From positions 186,001 to 250,000 of the forward strand of contig NZ_JAGPNM010000002.1 in assembly GCF_018831085.1 (NCBI RefSeq): 64,000 bases of DNA, in the 5' to 3' direction. A program made the translations under genes and the position numbers. Positions 54,938 through 64,000 of the stretch are shown here, one piece after another; the first letter of the stretch is position 1, and each line of letters opens with the position of its first letter. The notes under the pieces were generated by a model. It was not told the DNA's origin and made no database searches. It saw nothing but the letters and a program-made list of their open reading frames with translations. The DNA comes from Rheinheimera oceanensis. Its GTDB lineage: Bacteria > Pseudomonadota > Gammaproteobacteria > Enterobacterales > Alteromonadaceae.

Positions 54938-56218
54938 ATGTCTTTATCTGCAGAACTGTTTCAACGTGCCCAGCACACCATACCCGGCGGTGTAAACTCA
55001 CCTGTGCGGGCTTTTAAAAGTGTCGGGGGTACACCGGTATTTATCGACCGTGCCGACGGTGCTTACCTGTTTGATGTGGATGGCAAACGTTATATTGATT
55101 ATATCGGCTCCTGGGGCCCAATGCTGTTGGGCCATAACCACCCGGCTATCCGTAATGCCGTTATTGAAGCTGCCGCCAAGGGCTTAAGTTTTGGTGCGCC
55201 CTGCCCGGCAGAGGTAACCATGGCTGAGCTGGTAAGCAAACTGGTACCATCAATGGAAATGGTGCGGATGGTTAGCTCAGGTACAGAAGCCACTATGAGC
55301 GCCATTCGCTTAGCGCGTGGCTATACCGGCCGCAATACCATAGTTAAATTTGAAGGCTGCTACCATGGCCATGCTGACTCATTGCTGGTAAAAGCCGGTT
55401 CAGGCGCACTGACGCTTGGCGTACCAAACTCACCTGGTGTGCCAACCGATTTTGCCAAATACACGCTCACCAGCGAATTTAACAACCTGTCACAGTTAGA
55501 GCAGTTATTCGCACAGCACGGCGACGATATCGCCTGTATTATTGTCGAGCCTGTAGCTGGCAACATGAACTGCATTCCGCCCGCCCCCGGCTTTTTACAA
55601 GGCCTGCGCCAGTTGTGCGATCAATATGGTGCTGTACTGATATTTGACGAGGTAATGACAGGTTTTCGTGTAGCACTGGGTGGAGCTCAGGCCGTATATA
55701 ACGTTAAGCCGGATTTAACGACACTGGGTAAAATTATCGGTGGCGGTATGCCGGTTGGTGCCTTTGGCGGTAAACGCGAGATTATGCAGCATATTGCTCC
55801 GCTGGGACCGGTGTATCAGGCCGGCACATTGTCGGGCAATCCTATTGCGATGGCTGCAGGCCTGGCTGCATTAACTGAGATCAGCAAAGCTGGCGTTTAT
55901 CAGGCTTTAACAGCTAAAACGACACAGCTCATTAATGGTATCAGCGCAGCTGCGGCAAAACACGGCGTGCCACTGGCAACCAATCAGGTGGGCGGTATGT
56001 TTGGTTTTTTCTTTACAGCTGAACCCACTGTAACTAACTTCATTCAGGCAACACAGTGTGACGTTGAAGCATTTAAACGCTTCTTCCACCTGATGTTACA
56101 ACAAGGTATTTACCTGGCACCTTCAGCCTATGAAGCCGGTTTTTTATCGCTGGCACACAGTGAAGAAGATCTGGCACAAACTATTTTTGCGGCAGAGCAC
56201 AGCTTTAAACAACTTTAA
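54938..56218 (+). CDS. hemL: Glutamate-1-semialdehyde 2,1-aminomutase
   Basis: PLP enzyme making 5-aminolevulinate in the C5 heme pathway. The 426-residue length is the same as E. coli HemL. Signatures: [22 protein letters not shown] at the start, [16 protein letters not shown], the substrate loop [17 protein letters not shown] and the PLP-lysine motif [17 protein letters not shown]. It ends 4 bases into the converging regulator gene. Confidence 0.98.
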   Translation: MSLSAELFQRAQHTIPGGVNSPVRAFKSVGGTPVFIDRADGAYLFDVDGKRYIDYIGSWGPMLLGHNHPAIRNAVIEAAAKGLSFGAPCPAEVTMAELVSKLVPSMEMVRMVSSGTEATMSAIRLARGYTGRNTIVKFEGCYHGHADSLLVKAGSGALTLGVPNSPGVPTDFAKYTLTSEFNNLSQLEQLFAQHGDDIACIIVEPVAGNMNCIPPAPGFLQGLRQLCDQYGAVLIFDEVMTGFRVALGGAQAVYNVKPDLTTLGKIIGGGMPVGAFGGKREIMQHIAPLGPVYQAGTLSGNPIAMAAGLAALTEISKAGVYQALTAKTTQLINGISAAAAKHGVPLATNQVGGMFGFFFTAEPTVTNFIQATQCDVEAFKRFFHLMLQQGIYLAPSAYEAGFLSLAHSEEDLAQTIFAAEHSFKQL

Positions 56219-58287
56219 CGACGGTTTTGCAGCCAGACAATATCGGTATCGTACGGCCGTTGCCGTACGATATAGCCAAGACCATCGCCATCGCTGTATA
56301 TTGCCACCGGCATTTCCTGTTCTGCTACCAGTACTGCATTCACTTGCTGTGATAACCAGTCAAAACGATAAACCGTGATATTGTCATCTGCCAGCCAATA
56401 AATACCGGTGTTGTCAGTAAACCATTGTTCGCCAGTGCTGCTACGCCAGTTAATTTGCACCGGCAAGCTGATTAGCTCCTGTGCCGGCGTGAATAAAGCC
56501 AGGTTTACAGTATCAGAAAATTGCAGCACTAAACTCTGCTCTGGGCCACAACGCACATCTGTAACGCCTGGCATAATACTCTCAGGCATAGCACCTTTTT
56601 CTGTCATTAAAACCCAGCCATCTGCTGTAAGAGCTGTCCAGTATAACTTGCCGTGGCAACTGGCGTACCGCCCTGCTGATGCTACATTGTGATACTGCAG
56701 TAGCTGGCCTGATGCTAAATCAAGCTGATACAGGCTGGTGTTAATTAATACCAGTAATTGCTGCTGATGCCATAACATTTGCTGTACATGCTGTTGTTCA
56801 GTAAAGCGGGTGATTTGCATACTATCGCGCTGTTGCGCCAGCCAGATTTGGCTAAGCCCGGCACGCTCTGATACAAATGCGGCCTGGCCAGTACCGCTCA
56901 CGGCCAGCAGGCGCTCGCTACGGTTACTGACATGCCATGGCAGCAACTTAATGCCACCGGTTACTGCCGGGCCATTCTCCACCCTGAGGATATCTGTGGT
57001 GTAGTCTAAAAACTGTGTTGCCAGCACCTGGCCCGGATACCTTGATGCCTGGGTCAAGTCACGTGTCAGTGGCCCCAGCCCCTGCCTGCTGTTTGATTTT
57101 AGCGAGACAATTTGTAGCTCCTGCTGCCCGGCAGATAACAATAACTGCCGCTCATCCCACCAGCTAAACTGGGTAATAACATAAGGAAAATCCAATAATT
57201 GCTCAAATTCACCGTCTGGCAGTGTTAACTTCAGCAAAACTGACTGATTGGGCGTTTGCTGAGCAACAAAGTACAGGGTGTCATTACGAATTAACATATG
57301 CGAAATATCGCGCCAGTGATTATCCTGTGACAGCAACAGCTCAGCGGCTTGTCCGGGCAATGCACTCCAGAGCTGCAGCTGATTAGTAGCAGCATCGGTA
57401 TCCAGCCACAGCAACTTCTGCTGCCACATTGCAGCCCCCTGAGGCAGCACTTTCTGACAGGGCCAGAGTAATTCAGGCTGAGTTGCCGGTTTTACATGCT
57501 GACGATAAAAGTAACAACCATTGTCTTGATGTTCGCCACGAAAAATGATGCGCTCCGGGTCCAGCCACAACGCCTGAGACAACTGGCGGTATTTTTGTGG
57601 CATATGCTCAACCCTGAGATCTGTCAGGTTCTGCAAGCTCCAGTTAAATAAAGTACTGTCTACAGCTTTATGCTGATACAACACATGAGCACCATCAGGT
57701 GTTAATACCGGCCAGTATTCCTGCCCGCTTAACGCACTTATAGGGGTAATGGTATCAGGTAACTTTATCAACGGCGTTGAGGTATAGGTTGCCAGTACGT
57801 ATGCCAGGCTGGCACAGCCAATAATCACCGCTACCGCAGTACCGGCAATAAAGCGCCAGGCTGGTCGTGGCTTTTCATCAGTATCAATGTCGATCGCTGC
57901 TGTTGTTACAGCAGTATCCGCTGTAACAACAGCTATATCCTGTAATTTGGCCGGTTTAATAGTCGCCAGCCAGCGATAACCTTTTTTTGATGCCGTCTCT
58001 ATATAGCTTGGCGCACGTACATCGTCGCCAAGCACTTTGCGTAATGCGCCAACAGCACGCATAACTGCAGCATCAGTACCTTCATCTGCAGGCCAGACTT
58101 TTTCAATCAGTGTGTCTTTGGCCAGCAAAACACCGGGGTGTAGTAAAAAGTAATTCAGCAGGCTGTGTAAACGGGGCTCCAGCCGGACCATATCGTCTGC
58201 ACTAGTGGCATCAACCGGCCACAGCTGACCATAGATCACCTGATAATACCAGTTTCCAATTTGTACCACGGGGTCAAGATTTGACAT
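56215..58287 (-). CDS. Membrane-anchored ToxR/CadC-type regulator with beta-propeller-like domain (A)
   Basis: A 690-residue protein. Residues about 5-110 are an OmpR/CadC-type winged helix ([63 protein letters not shown]). A linker rich in T/A/D is followed by one membrane helix (about 145-167) and a large periplasmic region with repeated strands like TolB/PD40 propeller blades (for example [15 protein letters not shown] and [18 protein letters not shown]). It therefore joins periplasmic sensing directly to promoter binding, without phosphorylation. It is paralogous in layout to the regulator at 58680, with a small secreted peptide between them. A long palindrome covers its promoter region. 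Confidence 0.83.
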   Translation of the reverse strand: MSNLDPVVQIGNWYYQVIYGQLWPVDATSADDMVRLEPRLHSLLNYFLLHPGVLLAKDTLIEKVWPADEGTDAAVMRAVGALRKVLGDDVRAPSYIETASKKGYRWLATIKPAKLQDIAVVTADTAVTTAAIDIDTDEKPRPAWRFIAGTAVAVIIGCASLAYVLATYTSTPLIKLPDTITPISALSGQEYWPVLTPDGAHVLYQHKAVDSTLFNWSLQNLTDLRVEHMPQKYRQLSQALWLDPERIIFRGEHQDNGCYFYRQHVKPATQPELLWPCQKVLPQGAAMWQQKLLWLDTDAATNQLQLWSALPGQAAELLLSQDNHWRDISHMLIRNDTLYFVAQQTPNQSVLLKLTLPDGEFEQLLDFPYVITQFSWWDERQLLLSAGQQELQIVSLKSNSRQGLGPLTRDLTQASRYPGQVLATQFLDYTTDILRVENGPAVTGGIKLLPWHVSNRSERLLAVSGTGQAAFVSERAGLSQIWLAQQRDSMQITRFTEQQHVQQMLWHQQQLLVLINTSLYQLDLASGQLLQYHNVASAGRYASCHGKLYWTALTADGWVLMTEKGAMPESIMPGVTDVRCGPEQSLVLQFSDTVNLALFTPAQELISLPVQINWRSSTGEQWFTDNTGIYWLADDNITVYRFDWLSQQVNAVLVAEQEMPVAIYSDGDGLGYIVRQRPYDTDIVWLQNRR

Positions 58288-58292
58288 TAAGG

Positions 58293-58326
58293 TCCGCCCG
58301 ACAATTGATTGTCTGGGCGGATTATA
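58293..58326 (-). promoter_or_regulatory. TATAAT plus 13-bp interrupted palindrome ahead of regulator A
   Basis: On the minus strand a consensus TATAAT (58326-58321) overlaps and is followed by a hairpin: TCCGCCC (58321-58315), a one-base bulge, GACAAT and ATTGTC, then GGGCGGA (58299-58293). The right arm ends 6 bases before the ATG at 58287. It may be an operator or a leader hairpin. Confidence 0.55.
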
Positions 58327-58369
58327 CCTTAACTATAAGAAATGTTTAGCGTTGTTAATTAAGGGACGT

Positions 58370-58594
58370 TTAAGCCAGTTTCAACTTATCGCTGCTGGTA
58401 TCTTCGGCTTTATCTTTACTATCTTTTATCGTCATCGGCGAATAATTATCGGGTACGGTACAAATCGGATAAAAAAAACAAGCATAGAGTTGCTGATCAT
58501 TTGCGCCTGAGGTATTGAGAATATCTGTTTTTTTTGCAGCAATGCCGGTAGCGCCCAGCAAAACGACAAACATAATTGTAAGTGTAGTTTTCAT
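58370..58594 (-). CDS. Small secreted peptide with CFFYPIC motif
   Basis: A 74-residue unknown protein. The ATG at 58594 has a strong AGGAG ribosome binding site, and the N-terminus MKTTLTIMFVVLLGATGIAA is a clear signal peptide. The mature part, about 54 residues, has exactly two cysteines in ACFFYPICTVPDN, suggesting a disulfide loop, followed by a lysine/aspartate-rich tail. An upstream in-frame ATG at 58645 lacks a good ribosome binding site and a signal sequence. It sits 85 bases after regulator B and 82 bases before regulator A, all on one strand, which suggests it is a regulated output or periplasmic ligand of these regulators. The family is not recognised. Confidence 0.65.
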   Translation of the reverse strand: MKTTLTIMFVVLLGATGIAAKKTDILNTSGANDQQLYACFFYPICTVPDNYSPMTIKDSKDKAEDTSSDKLKLA

Positions 58595-58613
58595 TTCCAG
58601 CTCCTGAGTTATT

Positions 58614-58631
58614 GTTGGCTTACAGGCCAAC
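58614..58631 (-). promoter_or_regulatory. Small hairpin in the peptide-gene leader
   Basis: GTTGGC (58614-58619) and GCCAAC (58626-58631) form a perfect 6-bp stem with a 6-base loop, about 19 bases before the ATG. It may protect the leader or be an operator. Confidence 0.35.
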
Positions 58632-58679
58632 CATAGGAGCATCAACTCGTTATAACTCGATGACTTTCAGATAAATTCT

Positions 58680-60857
58680 TTATAAAACATCGACGTCGCT
58701 GTCAATTATGGCAATATCCATATCACCAAAATCATATTCCAGCATAAAAATAAATTTTTCGTCAGCACTGATACTAAAGCGGCCAAATTGGATCGGCTCC
58801 AGCACGTTGATAATTTCATCTGTGGCAAAATCAAGATAATTCAGCCGGTAGTTGAGCTCATCAACAAGATAAGAGTAATAAATACCTGTTTTTCGCAGCT
58901 CAAATTTCAGCATAACTTGTGTTTCGGGCAATTCTATTTTTAGTTTTTCCGGCTGTTCACCAGGCCACTGTATGTAAAATTGTTTATCTCTGCTGCTACG
59001 CCAGAAGGCATAGCCGGCATAATAACTTTCATAATAATACTCTTTGTCATTGGCAAAAATTTCGCGTTTGCCAAGATCATTAATATCACGTTGTATAACC
59101 TGCCAGCGTCCTTGCCGGGCCTCAGAATAAAACAGTGATTTACCATCTCTGGACCAACTGGGCGAAGCCAGCACAGCACCTTTCTCGCCGGCTATTTTTA
59201 GTGGGTTACCCTCAATATCAAATAGCCATAACTCGTCATTTAGCTGCACCATTAACCTGCTGCCATCCGGTGAAAACATTAAACTGCGAATACGCTGATC
59301 ATCATTAAAATTTGTTAGCTGTTTTTGGCGGCCATCATTATAAAACAGCCATACCTGCTGCGAGCCGGAACGCCTTGATACAACCGCCGTTGGGCTATTA
59401 TCTAAAGGATTGGCCTCGACAAACGTTTCATTGCGGTTAGAGCTAAATACCGCTTCATTATGAGCTTCATTATTTTTTATGCGGTTTGCCACTTTTTTAG
59501 GATTGATTCTGGAGAAATTACCGATAGATGCAACAATTTTGCCTGAGGTTGTAACTTGCAGCTCGCTGGCATAAGCGTCCGTGTAGGCGAGAATAGTAGG
59601 TTCGCCTTTATCAAGCCATACCCGGCCAAGCGCATTCGATGCCGATGGATAAATAACAGAGCGGTCTGTTAAATCCCAGTCTACATTACCTGGAACAGTA
59701 TCAGGTATTTTTGTTAATAACCGTGTTGATCTGTCGGCAAGGTTAAGCAACCAGATTTGTGCAGAGCCAGCTGCTTCTCTTAAAAAAACCAGCTTATCCC
59801 CCGAGCGGGAATAACGCGCGGCATAGTCACCAAAACTGCTTGAAGGCGGTACCGTCAGCACTTCGGAGATAGTGTTATCAACCGATGTCATCTGTAAAAC
59901 CAGCTGCTTTTTTACTTCATCCATATTTGGGTAAACAATATAGCGGCCATCCGGTGACCAGGTAATTCTGATCGATACCGATTTTTCACCACAGTGTTTG
60001 AGCAGGTTATCTTCCTGCACCTGCATTTTATCCGCGCTAAGTGACATTAGCCGGATTTCGCATTTCTCATTCGGATAATAACGCTGGTAAGCTATTTTAG
60101 TTCCATCAGGGCTAAATACTGCACCCAAACTGTTGTATGATTTATCAGTTAGCTGCACCCTTTTATGTTCCTGTAAATCCTGCAGCATCAGTACAGAACC
60201 AACAGTAGCATCAGGCGCTGCATAGCTGTAAACCAGATATCGTTCATCCACAGACACATTATGATAAAACTCCAGGCCATCCAGTGAGGTGACAGGGGTA
60301 TAACGCCACATAGGGATGGTACCGGCGCTATCATCAGTTGCGGTATGATCTGCCGGCCATAGCCACCAGATAACAGCCATTACCAGCAATGCCGCCAGAG
60401 CAAATATGCTAATGAGTATCGGTTTTGATTTTAGTGGGGTGGTATCGGTGCGCGCCGCACTAAATACAAGCTCGGTATCTTCTTTAGCGGCCAGTGGCAC
60501 TATTTCAGATACGGGTGCGATAAAGCGATAACCGCGCTTAGGAATAGTTTCAATATAACGGGGCTCTCGGGTGTCATCACCCAGCGCGACCCTTAATACC
60601 CTTATAACACGGGTTACCCTGCCGTCAGACACATCGCGGATACCCCATACATCAAGCAGCAGCTCATCTTTTGTAACCAGCTTGCCTGCGTTGACAATAA
60701 AGTAGTTTGCGACCTTCTGACACAGGTTATCTAAATCTGCGGTAATACTCAGCCTACCCTCTGCATCAAACTTCATCAGCTTGTCCTGCTCAGGTATATA
60801 CTGCCATTCACCAACCTGTAACAGCTGGTTTGGTTTTATCGCCATAGGTTCAGACAA
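58680..60857 (-). CDS. Membrane-anchored ToxR/CadC-type regulator with beta-propeller-like domain (B)
   Basis: A 725-residue protein built like regulator A: winged helix at about 10-115 (KVANYFIVNAGKLVTKDELLLDVWG; VTRVIRVLRVALGDD; RYIETIPKRGYRFIAP), one membrane helix at about 146-168, and a periplasmic part with typical PD40 blades (AVFSPDGTKIAYQRYYP; ITWSPDGRYIVYPNMD; LMFSPDGSRLMVQLND; PSWSRDGKSLFYSEA). The frame opens with TTG at 60857, which has an AGAAGAA upstream. An ATG four codons later (60845) is the alternative. It starts 6 bases after the mrcB stop, so it may be partly transcribed with mrcB, coupling it to cell-wall synthesis. The signal is unknown. Confidence 0.85.
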   Translation of the reverse strand: MSEPMAIKPNQLLQVGEWQYIPEQDKLMKFDAEGRLSITADLDNLCQKVANYFIVNAGKLVTKDELLLDVWGIRDVSDGRVTRVIRVLRVALGDDTREPRYIETIPKRGYRFIAPVSEIVPLAAKEDTELVFSAARTDTTPLKSKPILISIFALAALLVMAVIWWLWPADHTATDDSAGTIPMWRYTPVTSLDGLEFYHNVSVDERYLVYSYAAPDATVGSVLMLQDLQEHKRVQLTDKSYNSLGAVFSPDGTKIAYQRYYPNEKCEIRLMSLSADKMQVQEDNLLKHCGEKSVSIRITWSPDGRYIVYPNMDEVKKQLVLQMTSVDNTISEVLTVPPSSSFGDYAARYSRSGDKLVFLREAAGSAQIWLLNLADRSTRLLTKIPDTVPGNVDWDLTDRSVIYPSASNALGRVWLDKGEPTILAYTDAYASELQVTTSGKIVASIGNFSRINPKKVANRIKNNEAHNEAVFSSNRNETFVEANPLDNSPTAVVSRRSGSQQVWLFYNDGRQKQLTNFNDDQRIRSLMFSPDGSRLMVQLNDELWLFDIEGNPLKIAGEKGAVLASPSWSRDGKSLFYSEARQGRWQVIQRDINDLGKREIFANDKEYYYESYYAGYAFWRSSRDKQFYIQWPGEQPEKLKIELPETQVMLKFELRKTGIYYSYLVDELNYRLNYLDFATDEIINVLEPIQFGRFSISADEKFIFMLEYDFGDMDIAIIDSDVDVL

Positions 60858-60863
60858 TCGTTG

Positions 60864-63140
60864 TTATTCTTCTATACATTCGGTTGGTAATGGCATTTCA
60901 ACTGAAATCGCAGGCAATAACAATACGTTAAGGCAATTTTGTGGCTGCGGATAGCCAGTTTTTACAGAGAATGCCTGTAAAGATACCTGTTCAGGCATGG
61001 CTCTGAGTAGTGAATTCACGCCTTGCAACGTAAAATAGCGGCTAAAAACATTTAACGCTCCGCTAGCCCCGGTTAGCCCTATAGCTTTATTATCATCCCG
61101 GCCTAACCACACTGTCATCAGCGTTTGCTGATCAAAACCGCTAAACCAGCTGTCCCGGTAATCGCTGGATGTCCCTGTTTTACCCGCCAGAATTTCACCG
61201 GGAAACACCGAACTCAAAGCCCGGGCCGTACCTGTTTTTGCTGCCTGGATCAGCGCATACTGCAGTAAATACACTTCTTGCTCATTATAGCGCCGCGTAA
61301 GTTGGTGATCGCGCAGATGCAGTGGGTGGCCGTTTGCATCAGTTACTGCATATAAGGTGCTAAGCTGCTGATGCATACCATTGTTGGCCAGCGTCTGGTA
61401 CAGCTGTGTTACCTCCAGCGGGCTTAGCTCAACAGCCCCTAACAAGGCCGCCGGATGCAGTTTTACTCTACGCTTTAATCCCAGCTTACGTAAACCGTCA
61501 CTGACAGCAGGCAGGCCAAGCTGCAATCCCAGCCTTACTGTGGGAATATTTAATGAATTAACCAGTGCATCCAGCAAGCTTACCTGGCCTCTGAATTTTT
61601 TATCAAAATTCTGCGGCTGCCAATCCTGATCGTTGCTACGTAAGCGGATCGGGCTATCGTCCAGCGGTGTGGCTAACGTATAGCGGCCACGTTGAGCCAA
61701 AGCTTCAAGAAAAATAACCGGCTTTACAATGCTGCCAATCTGGCGTCTGGCATCGGTAGCACGGTTAAAACCGCCCTGTACCGCCACTTTACTTCCTACC
61801 ATAGCGTTAATTTCTGCCTGCCGGTAGTCTACTACTACAGCAGCAGCCTGTAATTCCGGGTCCAGCGGGGCAAGCTGGCTGCTAACAGCCTGCTCAATTG
61901 CAGCCTGGGCCTGAGTATCAAGATAAGTAAATACTTTGATGCCTTTGTCACGGTACTGCTCGTCAATACTCAACTGGCGCAGCTCTTTTTTTACCGCATC
62001 CAGATAAGAAGCAAAACCGGTATTCATATACTGGTTGCGCGAAATCACGGCTACCGGCTGCTCTACCGCCTGCTCGTATTGCTTACGGTCAAGAAATTTT
62101 TGCTCAAACATCAACCGCAAAACCAAATCACGCCGCTCTTTAGCCCGTGCCGGAAAACGGCGGGGATCAAAGTACGACGGCCCCTTTAAAATACCGATCA
62201 TCAAGGCGTATTCTGCTGTCGTTAATTCAGTCAGCGGCTTGCCAAAGTAAAACCGGCTACCCAGGCCAACGCCATGCACGGCATTGGCATAATTTTGCCC
62301 GACAAACACTTCATTCAGATAGGCTTCAAGAATTTGATCTTTGTTAAAGCGATAATCCAGCACCAGCGCGATCATGGCCTCATTGATCTTACGCCACAAG
62401 GTGCGATCGCTGCTAAGGTACATATTCTTTGCCAATTGCTGTGTCAGCGTTGATCCCCCCTGCACAGTGCGCCCGGCTGTAATATTTACCCACAGCGCCC
62501 GCAGTACTGCCAGCGGCGACACCCCATGGTGGTGATAAAAATCACGATCTTCAACCAATAGCAAGGTATCTTTAAATATCTCAGGCACTTGCTGCAGCTG
62601 CACCAGTTCGCGGTCTTCCTGCTGTGCAGATACCAGGTGGTCAATCAACTGAGGTTCAAGCCGGGCAAAGTTCAGCGCTTCTTTTTGCTGGCGCTGAGTA
62701 ATGCGGTTAATGCCACCCCGGTTAAACTCGACACTAAACTGCTGCGCCGCCTCATAGCCTTCGACATACATAAAGGGGCGCCGGTAAACTGAAACATGAT
62801 TGCGCGACACGCTATATTGGCCGGCGCCCGATAACGCCGGATTACGCTGATACTGCAGTGAGTTCAGTTGCTGAATAAACTGCTGCTGTGTCAGAATTTT
62901 GCCCGGATACAGCTCTATACTCTTGGCATAAATTTGTGCCGGAACCTGCCATTTCTGGCCACTAAACTTTTTACTTATTTTGCTATCCAGATACAGAAAA
63001 TAAAAAGCCAGCAGCACTAGCAGCAACACCACCACTTTAGCCAACAGCCACAATGGCTTATGCCACCAGACTGTACGCAGCACACCGGGCGCAGCACGTT
63101 TTTTACTGCTGCGCCCGGAGCTGGTTTTTTTACTGCTCAT
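60864..63140 (-). CDS. mrcB: Penicillin-binding protein 1B
   Basis: Bifunctional class-A PBP that polymerises glycan strands and cross-links peptides. The 758-residue protein has a short basic cytoplasmic tail, one membrane helix (about 28-50), a UB2H region (about 70-155), a GT51 domain with catalytic E197 (VEDRDFYHHHGVSP) and QGGSTLTQQLAKN, and a transpeptidase domain with S470 (SIVK), SLN (530-532) and KTGT (655-658). The UB2H domain and position next to hrpB identify PBP1B, activated in E. coli by LpoB. The ATG overlaps the hrpB stop by 4 bases. Confidence 0.96.
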   Translation of the reverse strand: MSSKKTSSGRSSKKRAAPGVLRTVWWHKPLWLLAKVVVLLLVLLAFYFLYLDSKISKKFSGQKWQVPAQIYAKSIELYPGKILTQQQFIQQLNSLQYQRNPALSGAGQYSVSRNHVSVYRRPFMYVEGYEAAQQFSVEFNRGGINRITQRQQKEALNFARLEPQLIDHLVSAQQEDRELVQLQQVPEIFKDTLLLVEDRDFYHHHGVSPLAVLRALWVNITAGRTVQGGSTLTQQLAKNMYLSSDRTLWRKINEAMIALVLDYRFNKDQILEAYLNEVFVGQNYANAVHGVGLGSRFYFGKPLTELTTAEYALMIGILKGPSYFDPRRFPARAKERRDLVLRLMFEQKFLDRKQYEQAVEQPVAVISRNQYMNTGFASYLDAVKKELRQLSIDEQYRDKGIKVFTYLDTQAQAAIEQAVSSQLAPLDPELQAAAVVVDYRQAEINAMVGSKVAVQGGFNRATDARRQIGSIVKPVIFLEALAQRGRYTLATPLDDSPIRLRSNDQDWQPQNFDKKFRGQVSLLDALVNSLNIPTVRLGLQLGLPAVSDGLRKLGLKRRVKLHPAALLGAVELSPLEVTQLYQTLANNGMHQQLSTLYAVTDANGHPLHLRDHQLTRRYNEQEVYLLQYALIQAAKTGTARALSSVFPGEILAGKTGTSSDYRDSWFSGFDQQTLMTVWLGRDDNKAIGLTGASGALNVFSRYFTLQGVNSLLRAMPEQVSLQAFSVKTGYPQPQNCLNVLLLPAISVEMPLPTECIEE

Positions 63141-64000
63141 CGTAACATAGCCTTTTTAGTTTTCGTTGTCGGCATGGCCTGCGCCGGATCTTCCGGCCAA
63201 TAATGTTTAGGGTAGCGTCCGCGCATTTCTTTTCTGGCCTCCTGCCAGGCATTTTGCCAGAAACTGGCTAAATTCTGCGTTACCTGCAGGGGTTGTCTGG
63301 AGGGTGACAACAGCTCTACCGTGACCGTTATTTTGCCCTGCAATAATGTTGGCGACTGCATCTGACCATACATTTCCTGAACCCGCACTGAAAGTCTGGG
63401 GCCGCCCTCAGCCAGATAATTAATACTCAGCCTTGAACCGGTGGGTGCCTGCCAGTGTGTGGGTAATAACTGGTTCAATAGCTGTTGTTGCTGATAACTT
63501 AAACATTGCAGCAGCGCCTCATACAGTGGGATCTGCGCTAAAGCCGTGCTTTTACTGATTTGTGCCAGATAACTGCCAAGCCATACCGGTAAAGCGGCCA
63601 GTAAAGCATCATCAGAAAAATCCGGCCAGCCAGCATCGCTCTGCTGTTGCTGCAGTAACATAACTCTTGCGCGCAGCTGTAATGCAGTGTCGGTCCAGTT
63701 CAGGCAACTCAGGCCTTTATTACTAATATAGGTTTGCCACGCCAACTGCTTTTGCTCTGCAGTTAACTGTAAAGCCGCAGGTTTAGCCGCCAGTAAACAC
63801 TGACCAAACTTTAGTTGTTGTTCGGTAAAAAAGCTGCCGCTTTTATCATCCCAGAAGGTTTGAATTTGCCAGCTAAGCTCAGCCTGCCAGTCAGATAACA
63901 CCGCATCAGGGCTGATACTGACCGCATGGTAAATGCGGTTTTCGCGGCCAAACTGCTGCATATGTAATACTACCAGCCAGGGCTGGCCGCTAAGACTGTG
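63137..64000 (-). CDS. hrpB: ATP-dependent helicase HrpB, C-terminal part only
   Basis: Only the last about 288 residues lie inside the window. The reading frame continues unbroken to the edge, so the ATG at 63961 is not the start. The visible part belongs to the HrpB C-terminal domain (LPTHWQAPTGSRLSINYLAEGGPRLSVRVQEMYGQMQSP; LLSPSRQPLQVTQNLASFWQNAWQEARKEMRGRYPKHYWPEDP), the signature of this DEAH-box family of unclear function. Helicase motifs are outside the window. It is followed by mrcB with a 4-base overlap, as in E. coli. Confidence 0.93.
   Translation of the reverse strand, partial: HSLSGQPWLVVLHMQQFGRENRIYHAVSISPDAVLSDWQAELSWQIQTFWDDKSGSFFTEQQLKFGQCLLAAKPAALQLTAEQKQLAWQTYISNKGLSCLNWTDTALQLRARVMLLQQQQSDAGWPDFSDDALLAALPVWLGSYLAQISKSTALAQIPLYEALLQCLSYQQQQLLNQLLPTHWQAPTGSRLSINYLAEGGPRLSVRVQEMYGQMQSPTLLQGKITVTVELLSPSRQPLQVTQNLASFWQNAWQEARKEMRGRYPKHYWPEDPAQAMPTTKTKKAMLR

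Overview
The window is ordinary-density chromosomal DNA from a gammaproteobacterium, most likely an Alteromonadales-type marine or freshwater genus such as Rheinheimera or Arsukibacterium. That genus placement is inferred from the gene set and not proven. Support comes from a complete Na+-translocating NADH:quinone reductase operon with apbE and nqrM, FabV as enoyl reductase, a DUF3545 protein, many sensor kinases, and several gene neighbourhoods shared with Escherichia coli: xerD-dsbC-recJ-prfB, trmN6/srmB, yaaA-tal with thrABC nearby, bolA-yajG-ampG, and hrpB-mrcB...hemL-clcA-erpA. I saw no tRNA, rRNA, CRISPR array, insertion sequence or prophage.

Layout. 1-9272: prfB (cut by the window edge, with its programmed +1 frameshift), a signalling block (solute-binding protein plus two histidine kinases) lying between prfB and recJ, then recJ, dsbC, xerD and divergent fldB. 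9283-16781: trmN6/srmB, a lipoprotein LD-carboxypeptidase, a 400-bp gene-free stretch packed with short perfect hairpins, gsk, yaaA and a REC-TPR response regulator. 16989-25504: tal-pgi, a DUF3545 gene, then on the minus strand thrL-thrA-thrB-thrC-ung with a classical leader peptide and attenuator. 25561-34069: a signalling region with CheY-like, CheC-like and GGDEF genes in one overlapping operon, a divergent sensor kinase, rdgC, an HDOD protein and a large hybrid kinase.

34158-45481: a secreted metallo-beta-lactamase-fold protein behind a purine permease, the nqrABCDEF-apbE-nqrM operon, fabV and bolA. 45608-51473: alkB-like, rlmG, yajG-like, a secreted cyclophilin, an unknown 106-residue protein, ampG, a small XRE regulator, a small membrane protein and erpA. 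51639-56218: an atypical CLC transporter, hemJ, pyrB and hemL. 56215-64000: two membrane-anchored ToxR/CadC-type regulators with beta-propeller-like periplasmic parts flanking a tiny secreted two-cysteine peptide, then mrcB and the end of hrpB.

Most genes are core metabolism or housekeeping. The least explained parts are the regulator-peptide-regulator cassette between mrcB and hemL, the CheC-like/GGDEF operon, the hairpin-rich intergenic element at 12.5-12.8 kb, the CLC protein with altered ion-path residues, and several perfect inverted repeats placed over promoters or ribosome binding sites. Start codons were moved from the longest reading frame wherever a downstream ATG had a better ribosome binding site or matched the family N-terminus.
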